From Paraburkholderia megapolitana (GTDB lineage Bacteria; Pseudomonadota; Gammaproteobacteria; Burkholderiales; Burkholderiaceae): 64,000 bases of DNA. Positions 1-9,480 of the stretch are shown here, piece by piece; the first letter of the stretch is position 1, and every line of letters starts with the position of its first letter. Made by a program: the position numbers and the translations under genes. The notes beneath the pieces are model-generated. The model was not told the DNA's origin and did not search any database. It saw nothing but the letters and a program-made list of their open reading frames with translations. The stretch covers positions 2,391,001 to 2,455,000 of the forward strand of contig NZ_CP041743.1 of assembly GCF_007556815.1 (NCBI RefSeq). The letters run 5' to 3'.

Positions 1-26
1 CATCTATCGCATTCATTGCATCCGTC

Positions 27-1145
27 ATGCCGACCGATCTTAACGCGCTGCTAGCGCCCATCAACGAGTCATCGCCGTGCGGCGACGACATGCTGTTCTC
101 GTCCGACTTCGACGCGATCCAGAACGCGCGCCGTTTCGAAGACGCGACGCTCGATCAGGGCGAATGGATCACCGACGTCAAGGAAGCCGACTGGTCGTTC
201 GTCGTCGAGCGCAGCACCGATCTGCTGCAGACGAAGACGAAGGACTTGCGGCTCGCTGTCTGGCTCACCGAGGGCTGGGCGATCGAAGACGGCGTAACAG
301 GTCTGACGCAGGGCTACGCGCTGCTCACGGGCCTGTGCGAGCGTTTCTGGGAGCAGGTGCATCCGTTGCCTGAAGGCGACGACACCGAATACCGGCTCGG
401 CAATGTCGGCTGGCTGGTGGGGCGCTCGGTGGAGTTGCTGCGCGCGATACCGCTCACCTCCGGCACACGCTACAGCACGATCGACTGGGAAGTCGCTACA
501 CATGTCGCGCAAGCGGTAAAGCGCGACCCGGAGAACGCGGACGACATTGCACGCGGCAAACCGTCGGTCGAACAGATCGATGCGGCCAGGCGCATCACAC
601 CGGGGACGTTTTACCTGGCGCTGCTGGCCGATCTGCGAGCGTTTGAAGCGGCGGTGCTCGACCTCGAACAGGAACTGAATCGCCGCGCGGGCGATGCGTC
701 GCCGAGTTTCCGTCAGATCAAGGAGGCTCAGGAGAGCGTTTATCGACTCGCCGAGCGGTTCGCGCGCGAAGTCGGTGTCGATCTCAACGCCGCGCCGAAA
801 GTCACACGCCCGTCCGATATCCCCGAGCGTAACGAACCCAGTTTCAAGACCCCGTCGTTGCCGGAGGGAAACATGTCGACGCCGAGCTCGCACACCGCAA
901 CGCCGGTGGTCCCGCAGGCCGGAATCCAGACCCGCGCGCAGGCTGTTGACCAGTTGCGTGCAGTCGCGAAGTTCTTTCGTGCCACCGAACCGCACAGCCC
1001 CGTCGCCTACCTCGCGGACAAAGCGGCGGAGTGGGCCGGCATGCCGCTCGACCAGTGGCTCTCGACCGTGGTGAAGGACGACGCTTCGCTCTCGCACATA
1101 CGCGAGATGCTCGGCGTGAAGCAGGCGGATACAGGCGGTAGCTGA
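27..1145 (+). CDS. tssA: Type VI secretion system protein TssA (ImpA family)
   Basis: Cytoplasmic TssA/ImpA protein, which contacts the baseplate and the distal end or base of the contractile sheath during assembly. The 372-residue length is normal. An ImpA N-terminal domain is visible at about residues 5-120 (LLAPINESSPCGDD near the start), followed by a charged linker and a C-terminal helical part containing AVDQLRAVAKFFRATEPHSP. The ATG at 27 lacks a clear Shine-Dalgarno; the 26 bases before it show nothing, so translational coupling to a gene outside the window is possible. It is convergent with the T6SS genes at 1264-8107, and the stop is followed by a strong hairpin. Confidence 0.9.
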   Translation: MPTDLNALLAPINESSPCGDDMLFSSDFDAIQNARRFEDATLDQGEWITDVKEADWSFVVERSTDLLQTKTKDLRLAVWLTEGWAIEDGVTGLTQGYALLTGLCERFWEQVHPLPEGDDTEYRLGNVGWLVGRSVELLRAIPLTSGTRYSTIDWEVATHVAQAVKRDPENADDIARGKPSVEQIDAARRITPGTFYLALLADLRAFEAAVLDLEQELNRRAGDASPSFRQIKEAQESVYRLAERFAREVGVDLNAAPKVTRPSDIPERNEPSFKTPSLPEGNMSTPSSHTATPVVPQAGIQTRAQAVDQLRAVAKFFRATEPHSPVAYLADKAAEWAGMPLDQWLSTVVKDDASLSHIREMLGVKQADTGGS

Positions 1146-1173
1146 TCGATTGACTAGGCGGTCTGAAAAGACA

Positions 1174-1208
1174 CGCGGCCGGCTCGCAGGATTGCGATGC
1201 CGGCCGCG
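1174..1208. terminator. Hairpin terminator between convergent tssA and the OmpA-like gene
   Basis: Perfect 10-bp stem CGCGGCCGGC (1174-1183) / GCCGGCCGCG (1199-1208) with a 15-nt loop, followed on the + strand by TTGTTTT. It lies 29 bp after the tssA stop and 56 bp before the 3' end of the convergent gene, so it may serve both directions. Confidence 0.75.
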
Positions 1209-1263
1209 TTGTTTTGTGCCTGCATGAAGCCTCGAAAATCTCGAGGCGTGTGACGGACGCGTG

Positions 1264-2181
1264 CTACGAGCCCGCGCGGAACTCGATGCGCCGGTTGCGC
1301 GCGCGGCCGTCGGGCGTATCGTTCGAGGCAATCGGCTGGTCGGGGCCGACGCCGGTCGCTGTTAATTGCTGCGACGGAATGCCCTTCGCGATCAGATAGC
1401 CCTTCACCGTGTCGGCGCGTGCCTGGCTCAGCGCGATGTTCGATGCGCGGGCGCCGGAGTTGTCCGTGTGCCCGATGATCGCGACAGTCCGCGTCGTCAG
1501 CTTCGCGAGTACCGCCGCCATCTGATCGAGAATCAGCGTGCCCTGCGGTGTCAGCGTCGCGCTGCCGGTTTCGAATTCGATCGTGCGGTTCGCAAGCGTC
1601 TGGTCGAGCACGCCTTGTTCGGACGCGCTCACGCGCAGACCGTTGCGAATCGTGTAGGTCGGATTCAGCGCGTTGGCCATGTCGCTGGCAATCTTCTGAC
1701 GCTGCGATTCGTTAGGAACTTCGCCCTTCACGTCGATCTGCGTGCCGTCGATCGTCAATTGCCCCTTGTGGATCTGTGTGAGTTGCGAGCCGAGTAGCTT
1801 CTGGACGTTGGTGGCCCAGTTCGGCGGCGTCGCGACATCGCCGACTTCGATCTGATCGACGACATTGCCTGCGCCATACGTGTTGCGCAACTGGCCGAGC
1901 ACGGCGGCCTTGGTCGCTTCGTCGGGCACCTTGCCGCCCACTACGACCTGTCCGGGAACGGGATTCGCCGCGGCCGGCGTAATGGTGGCTGCTGCAGCGC
2001 CTGTCGTCGCATTGGGCGTGGCCGGCAGCACGGTCGTACGGACCTGCACGCCGCTGTTGTCGATCGGCGTGACACGGGCGCCGCCGCCATCGTCGTCCGC
2101 CCATGCGGGACTGCTCGCCAGTGCGCCGGCGAGCAGCGCGAGGGGCAACGTACGGCGGATCGTGCCGAAGTAGAAGGTCAT
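1264..2181 (-). CDS. OmpA-family outer membrane protein with BON-like repeats, T6SS-linked
   Basis: Exported peptidoglycan-binding protein. The ATG at 2181 gives a 305-residue product, overlaps the tagF stop as ATGA and has GGGGGAG 9 nt upstream; an in-frame extension to 2310 would lie inside tagF and is rejected. Residues 1-28 form a Sec signal peptide (hydrophobic core, SSPAWA cut site before DDDGG). The middle carries two BON-like segments (VVVGGKVPDEATKAAVLGQL and a later KGEVPNESQRQKIASDM). The C-terminal third is a standard OmpA-like domain with GHTDNSGARASN and GRARNRRIEF, including the Asp and Arg that hold diaminopimelate. It is the last gene of the tssM-tagF unit, which suggests it anchors the TssM-containing membrane complex to the cell wall. 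Confidence 0.85.
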   Translation of the reverse strand: MTFYFGTIRRTLPLALLAGALASSPAWADDDGGGARVTPIDNSGVQVRTTVLPATPNATTGAAAATITPAAANPVPGQVVVGGKVPDEATKAAVLGQLRNTYGAGNVVDQIEVGDVATPPNWATNVQKLLGSQLTQIHKGQLTIDGTQIDVKGEVPNESQRQKIASDMANALNPTYTIRNGLRVSASEQGVLDQTLANRTIEFETGSATLTPQGTLILDQMAAVLAKLTTRTVAIIGHTDNSGARASNIALSQARADTVKGYLIAKGIPSQQLTATGVGPDQPIASNDTPDGRARNRRIEFRAGS

Positions 2182-3176
2182 TGCGTTACTCCCCCGATGA
2201 AGGCTTCGCGGAACGTATCGATGCTGACACGCAGCGACAGTTGCGGTTGATCGAGGTAGCTGACCAGCTTGCTGATGCCATGATCGTTCTGTGCGTGATC
2301 GTTGATCCACTCGGGGTCGTCGATGTCGATGTTGTGCGTTGCATAGGCCTGCGGATCGACCACGCTGTGCAGCGTTTTCGCCGAGGCGCCGTTAAAGCCG
2401 ATGATGAGCCGCTCGCGCTCCGCAATCGTGCCGATGAAGATCGCCAGTTCGAAATCGGCCTGCGAGACAAACGGCGCAATCAGTTCGAGCCAGAACGCGG
2501 CGATCAACGTGCGATAGAACGGATCGGTCGGCAGCGGCAATGTGAGACCGCGCTCGAGGTGCGACGAGCCGCTTTGCATCACGGGTCGCAGCAGCGAACC
2601 GAGCGCGAGCATCGCACCGCGCAGCCGCACCGGGTGGCCGCTCGCGAGCAGCATCTGTTCGAGGCCGGACAGCGTTTGATGTTCGACGAAGTCGTCGAAG
2701 GTGCCGTCATGCGGATTGCCGGGCGCGCCGATATCGATCGGCACCTGCATGTCGCCGAGTGCCTGCAGTGCGCCCGCGGGCTCGGTGGCGCTGAGCAGCG
2801 GCTTCATCTGCATGGAGACACGCGACCACAACCGCGCGAATGCCAGCGGGCTGCGCGCGAGGAACGCCAGCGGCCGCTCGACTTCGAGCGCGGTTGCGGC
2901 GAGAAACGGGAAGCGCCGCGACGACAGATCGTGGCTCGCGACGATATGGCCGGCAATTGCGAGCTTGCTGCGCGAACCGAGAAACGCGAAATGCATCGGC
3001 TTCGCGTTTTCGTAGACGATCTTCCAGCGCGGATCGTCGGTGAGCATTTCCATGGCCTGCGCGATCCAGCGGTCGAGCGTCTGTAGCAGCTGCGGGTTGT
3101 GCGCACTCTTCACGAAGTCGCCGCGCGACGGGATCTTGCCGAAATAGGCGATTTGCGCCTGGACTGTCGGCGTCAT
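2178..3176 (-). CDS. tagF: Type VI secretion-associated protein TagF (ImpM family)
   Basis: 332-residue TagF/ImpM protein. The N-terminus IAYFGKIPSRGDFVKSAHN is the family signature, followed by DRWIAQAMEML. TagF in Pseudomonas is a post-translational repressor of the T6SS that works with Fha; whether the same holds here is inference. The start overlaps the tssM stop and the stop overlaps the start of the OmpA-like gene (both ATGA), so the three genes form one translationally coupled unit. No membrane segments are visible, which fits a cytoplasmic protein. Confidence 0.88.
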   Translation of the reverse strand: MTPTVQAQIAYFGKIPSRGDFVKSAHNPQLLQTLDRWIAQAMEMLTDDPRWKIVYENAKPMHFAFLGSRSKLAIAGHIVASHDLSSRRFPFLAATALEVERPLAFLARSPLAFARLWSRVSMQMKPLLSATEPAGALQALGDMQVPIDIGAPGNPHDGTFDDFVEHQTLSGLEQMLLASGHPVRLRGAMLALGSLLRPVMQSGSSHLERGLTLPLPTDPFYRTLIAAFWLELIAPFVSQADFELAIFIGTIAERERLIIGFNGASAKTLHSVVDPQAYATHNIDIDDPEWINDHAQNDHGISKLVSYLDQPQLSLRVSIDTFREAFIGGVTQ

Positions 3177-6100
3177 TGCGCACCTCCCGTGGTGGCCGGG
3201 GCCCGATTGGCGGTTGCCGTGGCCGGTGCCGAGCCGGGTGCACCAGGGGCGCCTGGCGTGATACCCGTCGCGATCGCGGCCGCGGCGTTCGCACCGGCGC
3301 TCACGTCGACGACCGAGGACGGCAGTTGCAGCCCGCGCAGGCTCTGCGCTTGCGGCGTGTCGCTACCGCTGCCGGTGCTGGCGCTAGTCGGCGTCGACGT
3401 GCTGATGATGCGCATGCTGACTTCCACCGACACATTGCCCTGCGTCCACACCAGATCGAACGTGCCGTCGGGGCGGCGCTTGCGCTGCGCCGAGTTGATC
3501 AGCTTCTCGAGACCGTAGTGGCCCGGCTCGTTGACGAGCTGGATCGTGCGGCCGTCGAACGTCGTTGCCGACAGCGTGGCACCCGGTGAACCGGACGGAT
3601 TCGGCCACACGAAGTTGGTCCACTGCGGCGGCGTGTTGCGATAGCGCAGTTGCTGCCCGTCGATTGCGATCGTGTACTCGGTCGTACCGGTGGCCGGTTG
3701 CGGCAGGATCTGGAACACGGTCTGCGGCTCGGACGAACCGCCACCGCCGCCACCCCCGCCACCGCCTGCAGCGCCGCCCGCAAGCGGAGCCACCCAGCGC
3801 GCGAAGCCGTTCGTCAGATCGGGTGTCAACGCAAGGCCCATGTCGCCCCACGTCCGCGCGGTCAGCGTATCGCCGCGGCGTACCGCGAGCGGCCCGAGCG
3901 TCGTGCCGACGAACTTCGCGATGGAGCCATCCGGACCGAACACCTGGCCAATTTCGCTGGCGGCGGCTTCGACCCTCGCGCTGCCTGAGAACGGATACTT
4001 GGTCGCGAGCGAACTCTGGAAGGTCTGGTAAACCTGCGCGTTCCACACCTTGTTGACTTCGACGCTGGCCGGCTGGATCACGACCGCATATGCCTGCATC
4101 AGCGGCCGCACGAGCAGCGGGCGCAGTGCCTTGCGTTGCGTATCGGTGAGACCCGTCAGCATCTGCTCGTCGACGTACTTCAGCGAATCGGCCAGCTCGG
4201 AGCCGCTGCCGTCGAGCGTCTGCTGCATCAGCTGACGCGCGCCCGGCCCCGGGTCGCCCTGATTCTTGAGGATGTTAAAGCGCGTGCGGACCTTCGACAG
4301 CGTGTCCATATAGCCGCGCAGCATCGACGTATTGTCCTGCGTCGAGACGATCCGCCCGAGGCCCGCGAACTCTACTCCGATCGGCCCCATCGGCACTTCG
4401 ACCGGATTGCCGTTGATGTCGATATTCGCGCTGAGCTGGCCGACGGCCGACGGCGTGTGCGACGAGAACAGGCGTTTGAACCAGCTCGTCACGCCGGTCT
4501 GCGCGAGCTTCAGGTTCGCGTTGGCGAGCGACGGGTTGTCCCACGAAGTCTGGTCGTAAGCAGTTTCGAGCACCTTGCGGATCGGCGAATCCTGCGGGTC
4601 GCCAAGCCGGTTCATTGCATCGACGGCCTGATTGAAGCTGCCGAAGCTCTGCACCGCAATACCCTGCATGAACTTCTGCCAGTGCATTGCGTACTCGTCC
4701 TTGTACATCGCGACGAGGGCCTTCTGGATCTGCTCGGGGCTGCCTTCGAGCGTCAGGTCGTCGGTGGCCGAGGTGTTGAGCACCCAGTCCTTCGCCTGCA
4801 GTTCCTTGGTCGCGGCGTCGCGGATGGCGCCTTGCACGTACTGGAACCACGCCTCGCGCGTGAACGTGCCGGGAATCGCGTAGCTGCCCGCGACCAGCGC
4901 CGTGTTGCCTTCGCCGACAATGCGCGCGATGGTCATCGGTGCGAAGCGGGTCGACGCGCGCGCCTTGATTTCTTCGTACACGCGCTGCCGTGCCGGCATA
5001 CCGCGCACGACGTGGCGCAGGTTTTCGCGAGTCTGGTCGACCAGCGCCAGATTCTCGTCGACCATCGGCCAGTCGTCGTCCGAGACGCGCGACAGATAGA
5101 ACGTGATCATCCGCTCGGCGCTCTTGATCATCTGGTCGCGCGGCATGTTGCCGCGATTCGTCTCGAGCCAGCCGCGCCAGAAGCGGGCGATCTGATCGGT
5201 CAGATGCGCGGCTTCGACGTGGCGCTTGTCGGACAGCATCAGGTAGGTCTTGAGCGCGTTGTACGCATCTTCGACGTTGGTCGGCGACGCGTCGCTATAC
5301 AGGCCGCCCTGGTTGTTTGCCGCCATCGCCGAATGTGCGGACACCTGCACTGCGCCGGAATCGGGCGCATGCGTCATCGGTGCGAGTTGATCGGGGTGCG
5401 TGTTGACGTCCTTCAGGAACGACGCGAGATTCTGCGAGACCGGCGCCAGCATGATCTGCTTTACGCCGCTGTAATACTGCGTCAGCAGATGCTGCTCGAG
5501 ACGGTCGCCCTGATACAGACCGAGCGACACCGACAGCGGCCGGTCGCGGCGGAACTGTTCGAGCTGTTCGATGCGGTCTTCGAGAATGTCCATGGCCTGC
5601 AGGCGCGACTGCAGATCGTTGCGGTTCTGCTGCAGTTTCACGACGTTGTCGAGGTCGGCCTGCACGTTCGCGGTGAGCTGCTGGTTGCCGATCGTCGACC
5701 ACGTCCAGCCGCCCAGCGCGATGGCCAGCGCGGCGACGAAGCCGAAGAACGTCATGTACCGGAAGCGCGCTTTCGCGGGGCTTGCAAACTGCCTGACGGT
5801 CTGACGGTCGGCGAAGATCACCTTCGAGAACAGGTCGCGCAGGAAGAAGCCGTTCTTCGAGAACGCGCTGGTCTGTTTGGGCAGGCTGTCGGTGGCGAGC
5901 CCGAAGCGCGTCGCGATGCGCTGCGCTGCGGCGCTGTTGGTTTCGCCTTCCTGCAACGCGCTCGTGAAATAGAAGCCGCGGAAAATCGGCTTGTACTGGA
6001 ACGGGTTGGTTTCGAACAGCGTGGCGAGGAACGCGCGCAGCGCCGGCTTGATCGTCGAGAACTCGAGCGGGAAGCTCAGTTGTCCCGGCGAAAGCTTGGC

Positions 6101-7078
6101 GCCGCGGTTGATCGACATCTGCGCGATGCTGATTTCCTTCAACCCTTCGTAGAGTTCTTCGAAGCGCTCGTCGAACTGTGCAACGACATCGCGCTTTTCG
6201 TCCGGCTCGTAGGGCAGGGTAGCGCCCCACACGCGGTCGTATTCCTGGCGGTCGTTGCCGGTAAAGAACTCGGTGAAGCCGGTGATCAGATCGACCTTCG
6301 TGAACATCACGTAGACCGGCGCGAACACTTCGAGCTTTTCGGTCAGTTCCTGCACGCGCTGGCGCAGGTTCTTTGCGAGGTTGATCGCAAACTCGGGGCG
6401 ATTGCCGGTCAGCTCCGCGATGCTCGCGGTGACGATGATGCCGTTGATCGGCGCTTTCGGCCGGTAGCGTTTCAGCAGGCCGAGGAAGCCGAGCCATTCG
6501 CTGCGGTCCTCCTCGTGCACGGAGTAGCGGCCCGCGGTGTCGAGCAGGATGCCTTCGGTCGTGAAGAACCAGTCGCAGTTACGCGTCCCGCCGATGCCGT
6601 GAATTACGGCTTCGTTCTTTTCGGTGAAAGGAAACTGCAACCCGGAATTCAGCACGGCGCTGCTTTTGCCGGCCGCCGGGTTGCCGATCACGATGTACCA
6701 CGGCATTTCGTACAGCGCCGAGCCGCCCGACATCTGGCCGATCTTCGACGTCTTGATCGTCTTTACGGTCTCGACGAGCCGCTGACGCAGCGCATCGAGT
6801 TCGGCCTGCTTGGCCGGGGTGGCGGCGACTGTCGTCTTGCCCGCTTCGGCTTGCTGCTCGAGCATGTCGCCGAGCTTGCTGTTGGCCCGCCGGGTGCGCA
6901 GCACTCTGATCAGCCACACCAGCAGCCACAGCGCGACGATGACGCCGACTGCGATCGCAGGCCATATCAACGGGATCTGCAGCGTATCGGCTGCAATGAA
7001 CAGCACCGCTGCCAGCGCGATCAGGCCGACGATGGAAAGCGTGCGGGGATGGGTCAACACGTTGAGAAAGCGTCGCAT
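3173..7078 (-). CDS. tssM: Type VI secretion membrane-complex ATPase-like protein TssM (IcmF/VasK)
   Basis: 1301-residue inner-membrane core of the T6SS trans-envelope complex. Two transmembrane helices occur at about residues 14-32 and 38-60 and a third near 445-462. Between them is a cytoplasmic NTPase-like domain with Walker A GNPAAGKSS at 132-140. The large periplasmic part ends in a beta-rich IcmF C-terminal domain. An unusual run of about ten consecutive glycines (codons around 3740-3775, near residue 1105) separates the helical and C-terminal periplasmic domains. It lies downstream of the M15 peptidase (165-bp gap) and is coupled to tagF by ATGA. TssL and TssJ are not in the window. 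Confidence 0.93.
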   Translation of the reverse strand: MRRFLNVLTHPRTLSIVGLIALAAVLFIAADTLQIPLIWPAIAVGVIVALWLLVWLIRVLRTRRANSKLGDMLEQQAEAGKTTVAATPAKQAELDALRQRLVETVKTIKTSKIGQMSGGSALYEMPWYIVIGNPAAGKSSAVLNSGLQFPFTEKNEAVIHGIGGTRNCDWFFTTEGILLDTAGRYSVHEEDRSEWLGFLGLLKRYRPKAPINGIIVTASIAELTGNRPEFAINLAKNLRQRVQELTEKLEVFAPVYVMFTKVDLITGFTEFFTGNDRQEYDRVWGATLPYEPDEKRDVVAQFDERFEELYEGLKEISIAQMSINRGAKLSPGQLSFPLEFSTIKPALRAFLATLFETNPFQYKPIFRGFYFTSALQEGETNSAAAQRIATRFGLATDSLPKQTSAFSKNGFFLRDLFSKVIFADRQTVRQFASPAKARFRYMTFFGFVAALAIALGGWTWSTIGNQQLTANVQADLDNVVKLQQNRNDLQSRLQAMDILEDRIEQLEQFRRDRPLSVSLGLYQGDRLEQHLLTQYYSGVKQIMLAPVSQNLASFLKDVNTHPDQLAPMTHAPDSGAVQVSAHSAMAANNQGGLYSDASPTNVEDAYNALKTYLMLSDKRHVEAAHLTDQIARFWRGWLETNRGNMPRDQMIKSAERMITFYLSRVSDDDWPMVDENLALVDQTRENLRHVVRGMPARQRVYEEIKARASTRFAPMTIARIVGEGNTALVAGSYAIPGTFTREAWFQYVQGAIRDAATKELQAKDWVLNTSATDDLTLEGSPEQIQKALVAMYKDEYAMHWQKFMQGIAVQSFGSFNQAVDAMNRLGDPQDSPIRKVLETAYDQTSWDNPSLANANLKLAQTGVTSWFKRLFSSHTPSAVGQLSANIDINGNPVEVPMGPIGVEFAGLGRIVSTQDNTSMLRGYMDTLSKVRTRFNILKNQGDPGPGARQLMQQTLDGSGSELADSLKYVDEQMLTGLTDTQRKALRPLLVRPLMQAYAVVIQPASVEVNKVWNAQVYQTFQSSLATKYPFSGSARVEAAASEIGQVFGPDGSIAKFVGTTLGPLAVRRGDTLTARTWGDMGLALTPDLTNGFARWVAPLAGGAAGGGGGGGGGGSSEPQTVFQILPQPATGTTEYTIAIDGQQLRYRNTPPQWTNFVWPNPSGSPGATLSATTFDGRTIQLVNEPGHYGLEKLINSAQRKRRPDGTFDLVWTQGNVSVEVSMRIISTSTPTSASTGSGSDTPQAQSLRGLQLPSSVVDVSAGANAAAAIATGITPGAPGAPGSAPATATANRAPATTGGAQ

Positions 7079-7243
7079 ATGCCGTTCAGGTCCTGGTGCC
7101 TTGATTGCTGCTGTTGGGGCTATCGCTATTCGTTGTAGCGGGGTGCGGTGTAGCGGCGGGCGTTGCGCGTCCGTATGCGGGTGCGCGCTCGCGAGCGTAG
7201 CGGATTTGGGTTGCGAAACAGTGTCCGCGGATCGGGGATAAGG

Positions 7244-8107
7244 TCATTGGCTGGGCACGACGAGCGGTTTCGACTTTCCCATCACGAAGCCGGGTTTGTG
7301 ATATTCGACGTGCCCGAGGTCCATCAACTTCCAGCGGCCGCCCCATGTCAGGCCAACCTGTTCGGCGCACTGTCCGTACAGTTGATAACCGCGCATGGCC
7401 CAGGGGTCTTTTTCCGTAATGACGAGCTTGCCGTCGCGCAAAAACGCGTTGTCCGCGGCGAGGCCATATTGGTGGTAGCTCTGAAACGCAGCGGCATTCG
7501 TGACTCCCCCCATTTTCGACAGCTGGTTTTGTCGCTCCGGGCTGCGATAACCTTCCAGCAAAGCCATTTCATAACCGTATTGCTCGTGCATCATTTTGTA
7601 AACGAGCAATAAGCGTGTCCTGAAGTCAGCATCGAGCAGATTCCAGTCGCGGCTTGCGCCCTTTAGCGCGGGCCGGATCTGCTGAACTTCCTGCGTCTCG
7701 AAAATCTCGGGTGGCAACGGCGGCGGTGGGACGAGTTGTTCGCCGTTCAGGAGTGCGGCTATTTTCTCGTCGGGCACCCTGATAGTGTCGTCATATTGAA
7801 AAAACTGTCGTCCGCGTAATGCAATTGCCACCAATGGCGGCGTCGCAAGAATACCTGTGGTCGTAAAAATCAGCAAGCGCCGGCGCACAAGTAAATTTTG
7901 CATATCGCCGAGCGTCGATTGCGAAATTCTTGCCGATTTTGCAATCGTGCCACGCGCGTGTGCGGCGCCCCGCGAAGCCCGGCGTACTATGCGGTTATGC
8001 AGATTGAATACGCCGCCAAAAAGTGATGCCCGTACCGACGGTAATAGCAGAATGGCTGCCACAAGGACGGCGATGGCAAAATAAGCAACCAGTGCAACAG
8101 CAATCAA
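7244..8107 (-). CDS. Membrane-anchored M15-family peptidoglycan peptidase, T6SS-linked
   Basis: 287 residues. Two hydrophobic segments (about 2-24 and 70-95) anchor it in the inner membrane, with the catalytic domain outside. M15 (VanY/endolysin-type) signatures are clear: EGYRSPERQNQL, then SYHQYGLAADN matching the SxHxxGxAxD zinc motif, then GHVEYH with the last zinc histidine. The fold cleaves peptidoglycan peptides. In Acinetobacter the M15-type TagX supports T6SS assembly, and a similar role here is inferred from position just upstream of tssM. The only in-frame start is TTG at 8107, preceded by GGGGG, so initiation may be weak. An effector role is an alternative but no adjacent immunity gene is seen. 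Confidence 0.78.
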   Translation of the reverse strand: MIAVALVAYFAIAVLVAAILLLPSVRASLFGGVFNLHNRIVRRASRGAAHARGTIAKSARISQSTLGDMQNLLVRRRLLIFTTTGILATPPLVAIALRGRQFFQYDDTIRVPDEKIAALLNGEQLVPPPPLPPEIFETQEVQQIRPALKGASRDWNLLDADFRTRLLLVYKMMHEQYGYEMALLEGYRSPERQNQLSKMGGVTNAAAFQSYHQYGLAADNAFLRDGKLVITEKDPWAMRGYQLYGQCAEQVGLTWGGRWKLMDLGHVEYHKPGFVMGKSKPLVVPSQ

Positions 8108-8132
8108 AGAACCCCCGGAAAATTCGAAACAA

Positions 8133-8161
8133 TTGTATTTTGTAATGCTTGCTCTTAGAAT
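8133..8161 (+). promoter_or_regulatory. Putative sigma-70 promoter for the Ala-rich membrane protein gene
   Basis: TTGTAT (8133-8138), a 17-nt spacer and TAGAAT (8156-8161) in the 138-bp divergent gap, about 85 nt before the start at 8246. Read by eye only. Confidence 0.4.
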
Positions 8162-8245
8162 CAGGCCAGCCCGAACATGGGCTCAAGCGTATTATCGCGG
8201 CTAAATAAGCCTGAATTCAATGAGCAGGTTTCAAAGAGACAGTGA

Positions 8246-9217
8246 ATGAGTGCGCCGGATAGCTCCGATTCGAACAAAGCCCCTCCCAGCCTGCTTTCCG
8301 ATAAGGAGAACGCTGCGCAAGCCAATGGCTCGCGCATTCTCGCGAATCTGGAGGGCCGCGTTGCACCACCTCCCGATAAACCACAACAGCGTTCCCGCGC
8401 ACCGATCGTCATTGTCGCGCTGCTCGTAATCGCAGCAGGCGGTTGGGGCGCATGGCATCTTCAGCATCGCGGCGAAGGGCAGACCGCCACCGTTGCCGCC
8501 GTGCCGGTGCCCGCCAGCGCAAACCCGGTCGCGCCGGTTGCTGCGAGCGCGACAGCTCAGGTCATGGCGAAAACCGACAATCAGGCGTCGGCACCGCAGG
8601 CCGCCACGATCATCTCTGAAGATACGACGAATAAGGCCGCGTCCGATTCAACGGCTGCTGGCGCTTCGGGTGCCGATGGCGATAACCGTCTGTCGCGTGC
8701 ACTCGCGAGCGGCGCCGAAGAGGCGAGCGGTGTATCGCCGCCGGCGGCTTCCGCGGTGTCCGCCTCGGCTGTCGCGGTGCCTGCCGCAGCGGCGAAGACG
8801 ACGCTGGCTGGCAGCAGTGCGAAGCACGCAGCAAGTGCAGCGCGCGCGAAGCGCGAAGCCGCCAACGCGCATCATGCGAGTTCGGCCACTGCGGTTGCGC
8901 AGGCGAAGAAGCCGGCCGCACGCGATGCGAAGTCCGGCGCGCGTACGGATTCCGATGCCGATCTGCTGGCGGCGCTCGTTGCCCGTACTAAACCTGCCGG
9001 TGCGAAAACGGATACCGCGGCAGCGAAGAATGCACACGCTGCGAAAGCCGCGCCACCGGCTGCCGCAAGCGCGCCGGCCACCACGCTCGCGCAGCGCGTG
9101 AAAGAATGCGGCGCACGCGGCTTCTTCGACGAGCAGATGTGTCGCTGGCACGTATGCGACGGGCACTGGGGCAAAGACCCTGCGTGCCCGAATGCGAACC
9201 AGGCACACCAACCCTGA
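8246..9217 (+). CDS. Ala-rich single-pass membrane protein with conserved Cys/Trp tail, T6SS-adjacent
   Basis: 323 residues of unknown function. A cytoplasmic N-terminus of about 50 residues is followed by one membrane helix (PIVIVALLVIAAGGWGAWHL, near 51-71). A long Ala/Lys/Thr-rich low-complexity stalk comes next, then a compact tail in the last 40 residues with RVKECGARGFFDEQMCRW and HWGKDPACP, giving four cysteines in a pattern that looks structured. The stalk plus cysteine-rich tail suggests a periplasm-spanning accessory protein. It diverges from the T6SS peptidase gene and has its own terminator. AGAGAC precedes the ATG at the right distance. Confidence 0.6.
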   Translation: MSAPDSSDSNKAPPSLLSDKENAAQANGSRILANLEGRVAPPPDKPQQRSRAPIVIVALLVIAAGGWGAWHLQHRGEGQTATVAAVPVPASANPVAPVAASATAQVMAKTDNQASAPQAATIISEDTTNKAASDSTAAGASGADGDNRLSRALASGAEEASGVSPPAASAVSASAVAVPAAAAKTTLAGSSAKHAASAARAKREAANAHHASSATAVAQAKKPAARDAKSGARTDSDADLLAALVARTKPAGAKTDTAAAKNAHAAKAAPPAAASAPATTLAQRVKECGARGFFDEQMCRWHVCDGHWGKDPACPNANQAHQP

Positions 9218-9223
9218 ACGACG

Positions 9224-9251
9224 GCCGCGACATTTCTGTCGCGGCTTTTTT
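9224..9251 (+). terminator. Rho-independent terminator
   Basis: Perfect 9-bp stem GCCGCGACA / TGTCGCGGC with loop TTTC, followed immediately by six T residues (9246-9251), 7 bp after the stop of the upstream gene. Confidence 0.93.
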
Positions 9252-9480
9252 CTTTCGTGCATGGTGTGCGACGTGCGCGATCCGGTCAGCAGCTCGCTGC
9301 CGCACGACTCCATCACCGAACCCATTCACACGAACGTTGCCGCGCATGCCATGCACGCGGCATGACGTTTTGTCTGCGCGATGTTTACGCTTATGATGGA
9401 CCGCCTTCCGGCATGCCGCGTTCGGCGAACGTGACGATGCGTAGAGCCCGGACAGAACAGGAATAAAACAGGAGGAGTGT

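Noticed and set aside
4136-7138. A 1000-codon open frame antisense to tssM, and other long antisense frames such as 42467-44701
   Set aside because: High GC with strong codon bias leaves opposite frames open. The translations are Arg/His/Glu-rich with no family motif, while the sense frames are well-known proteins.
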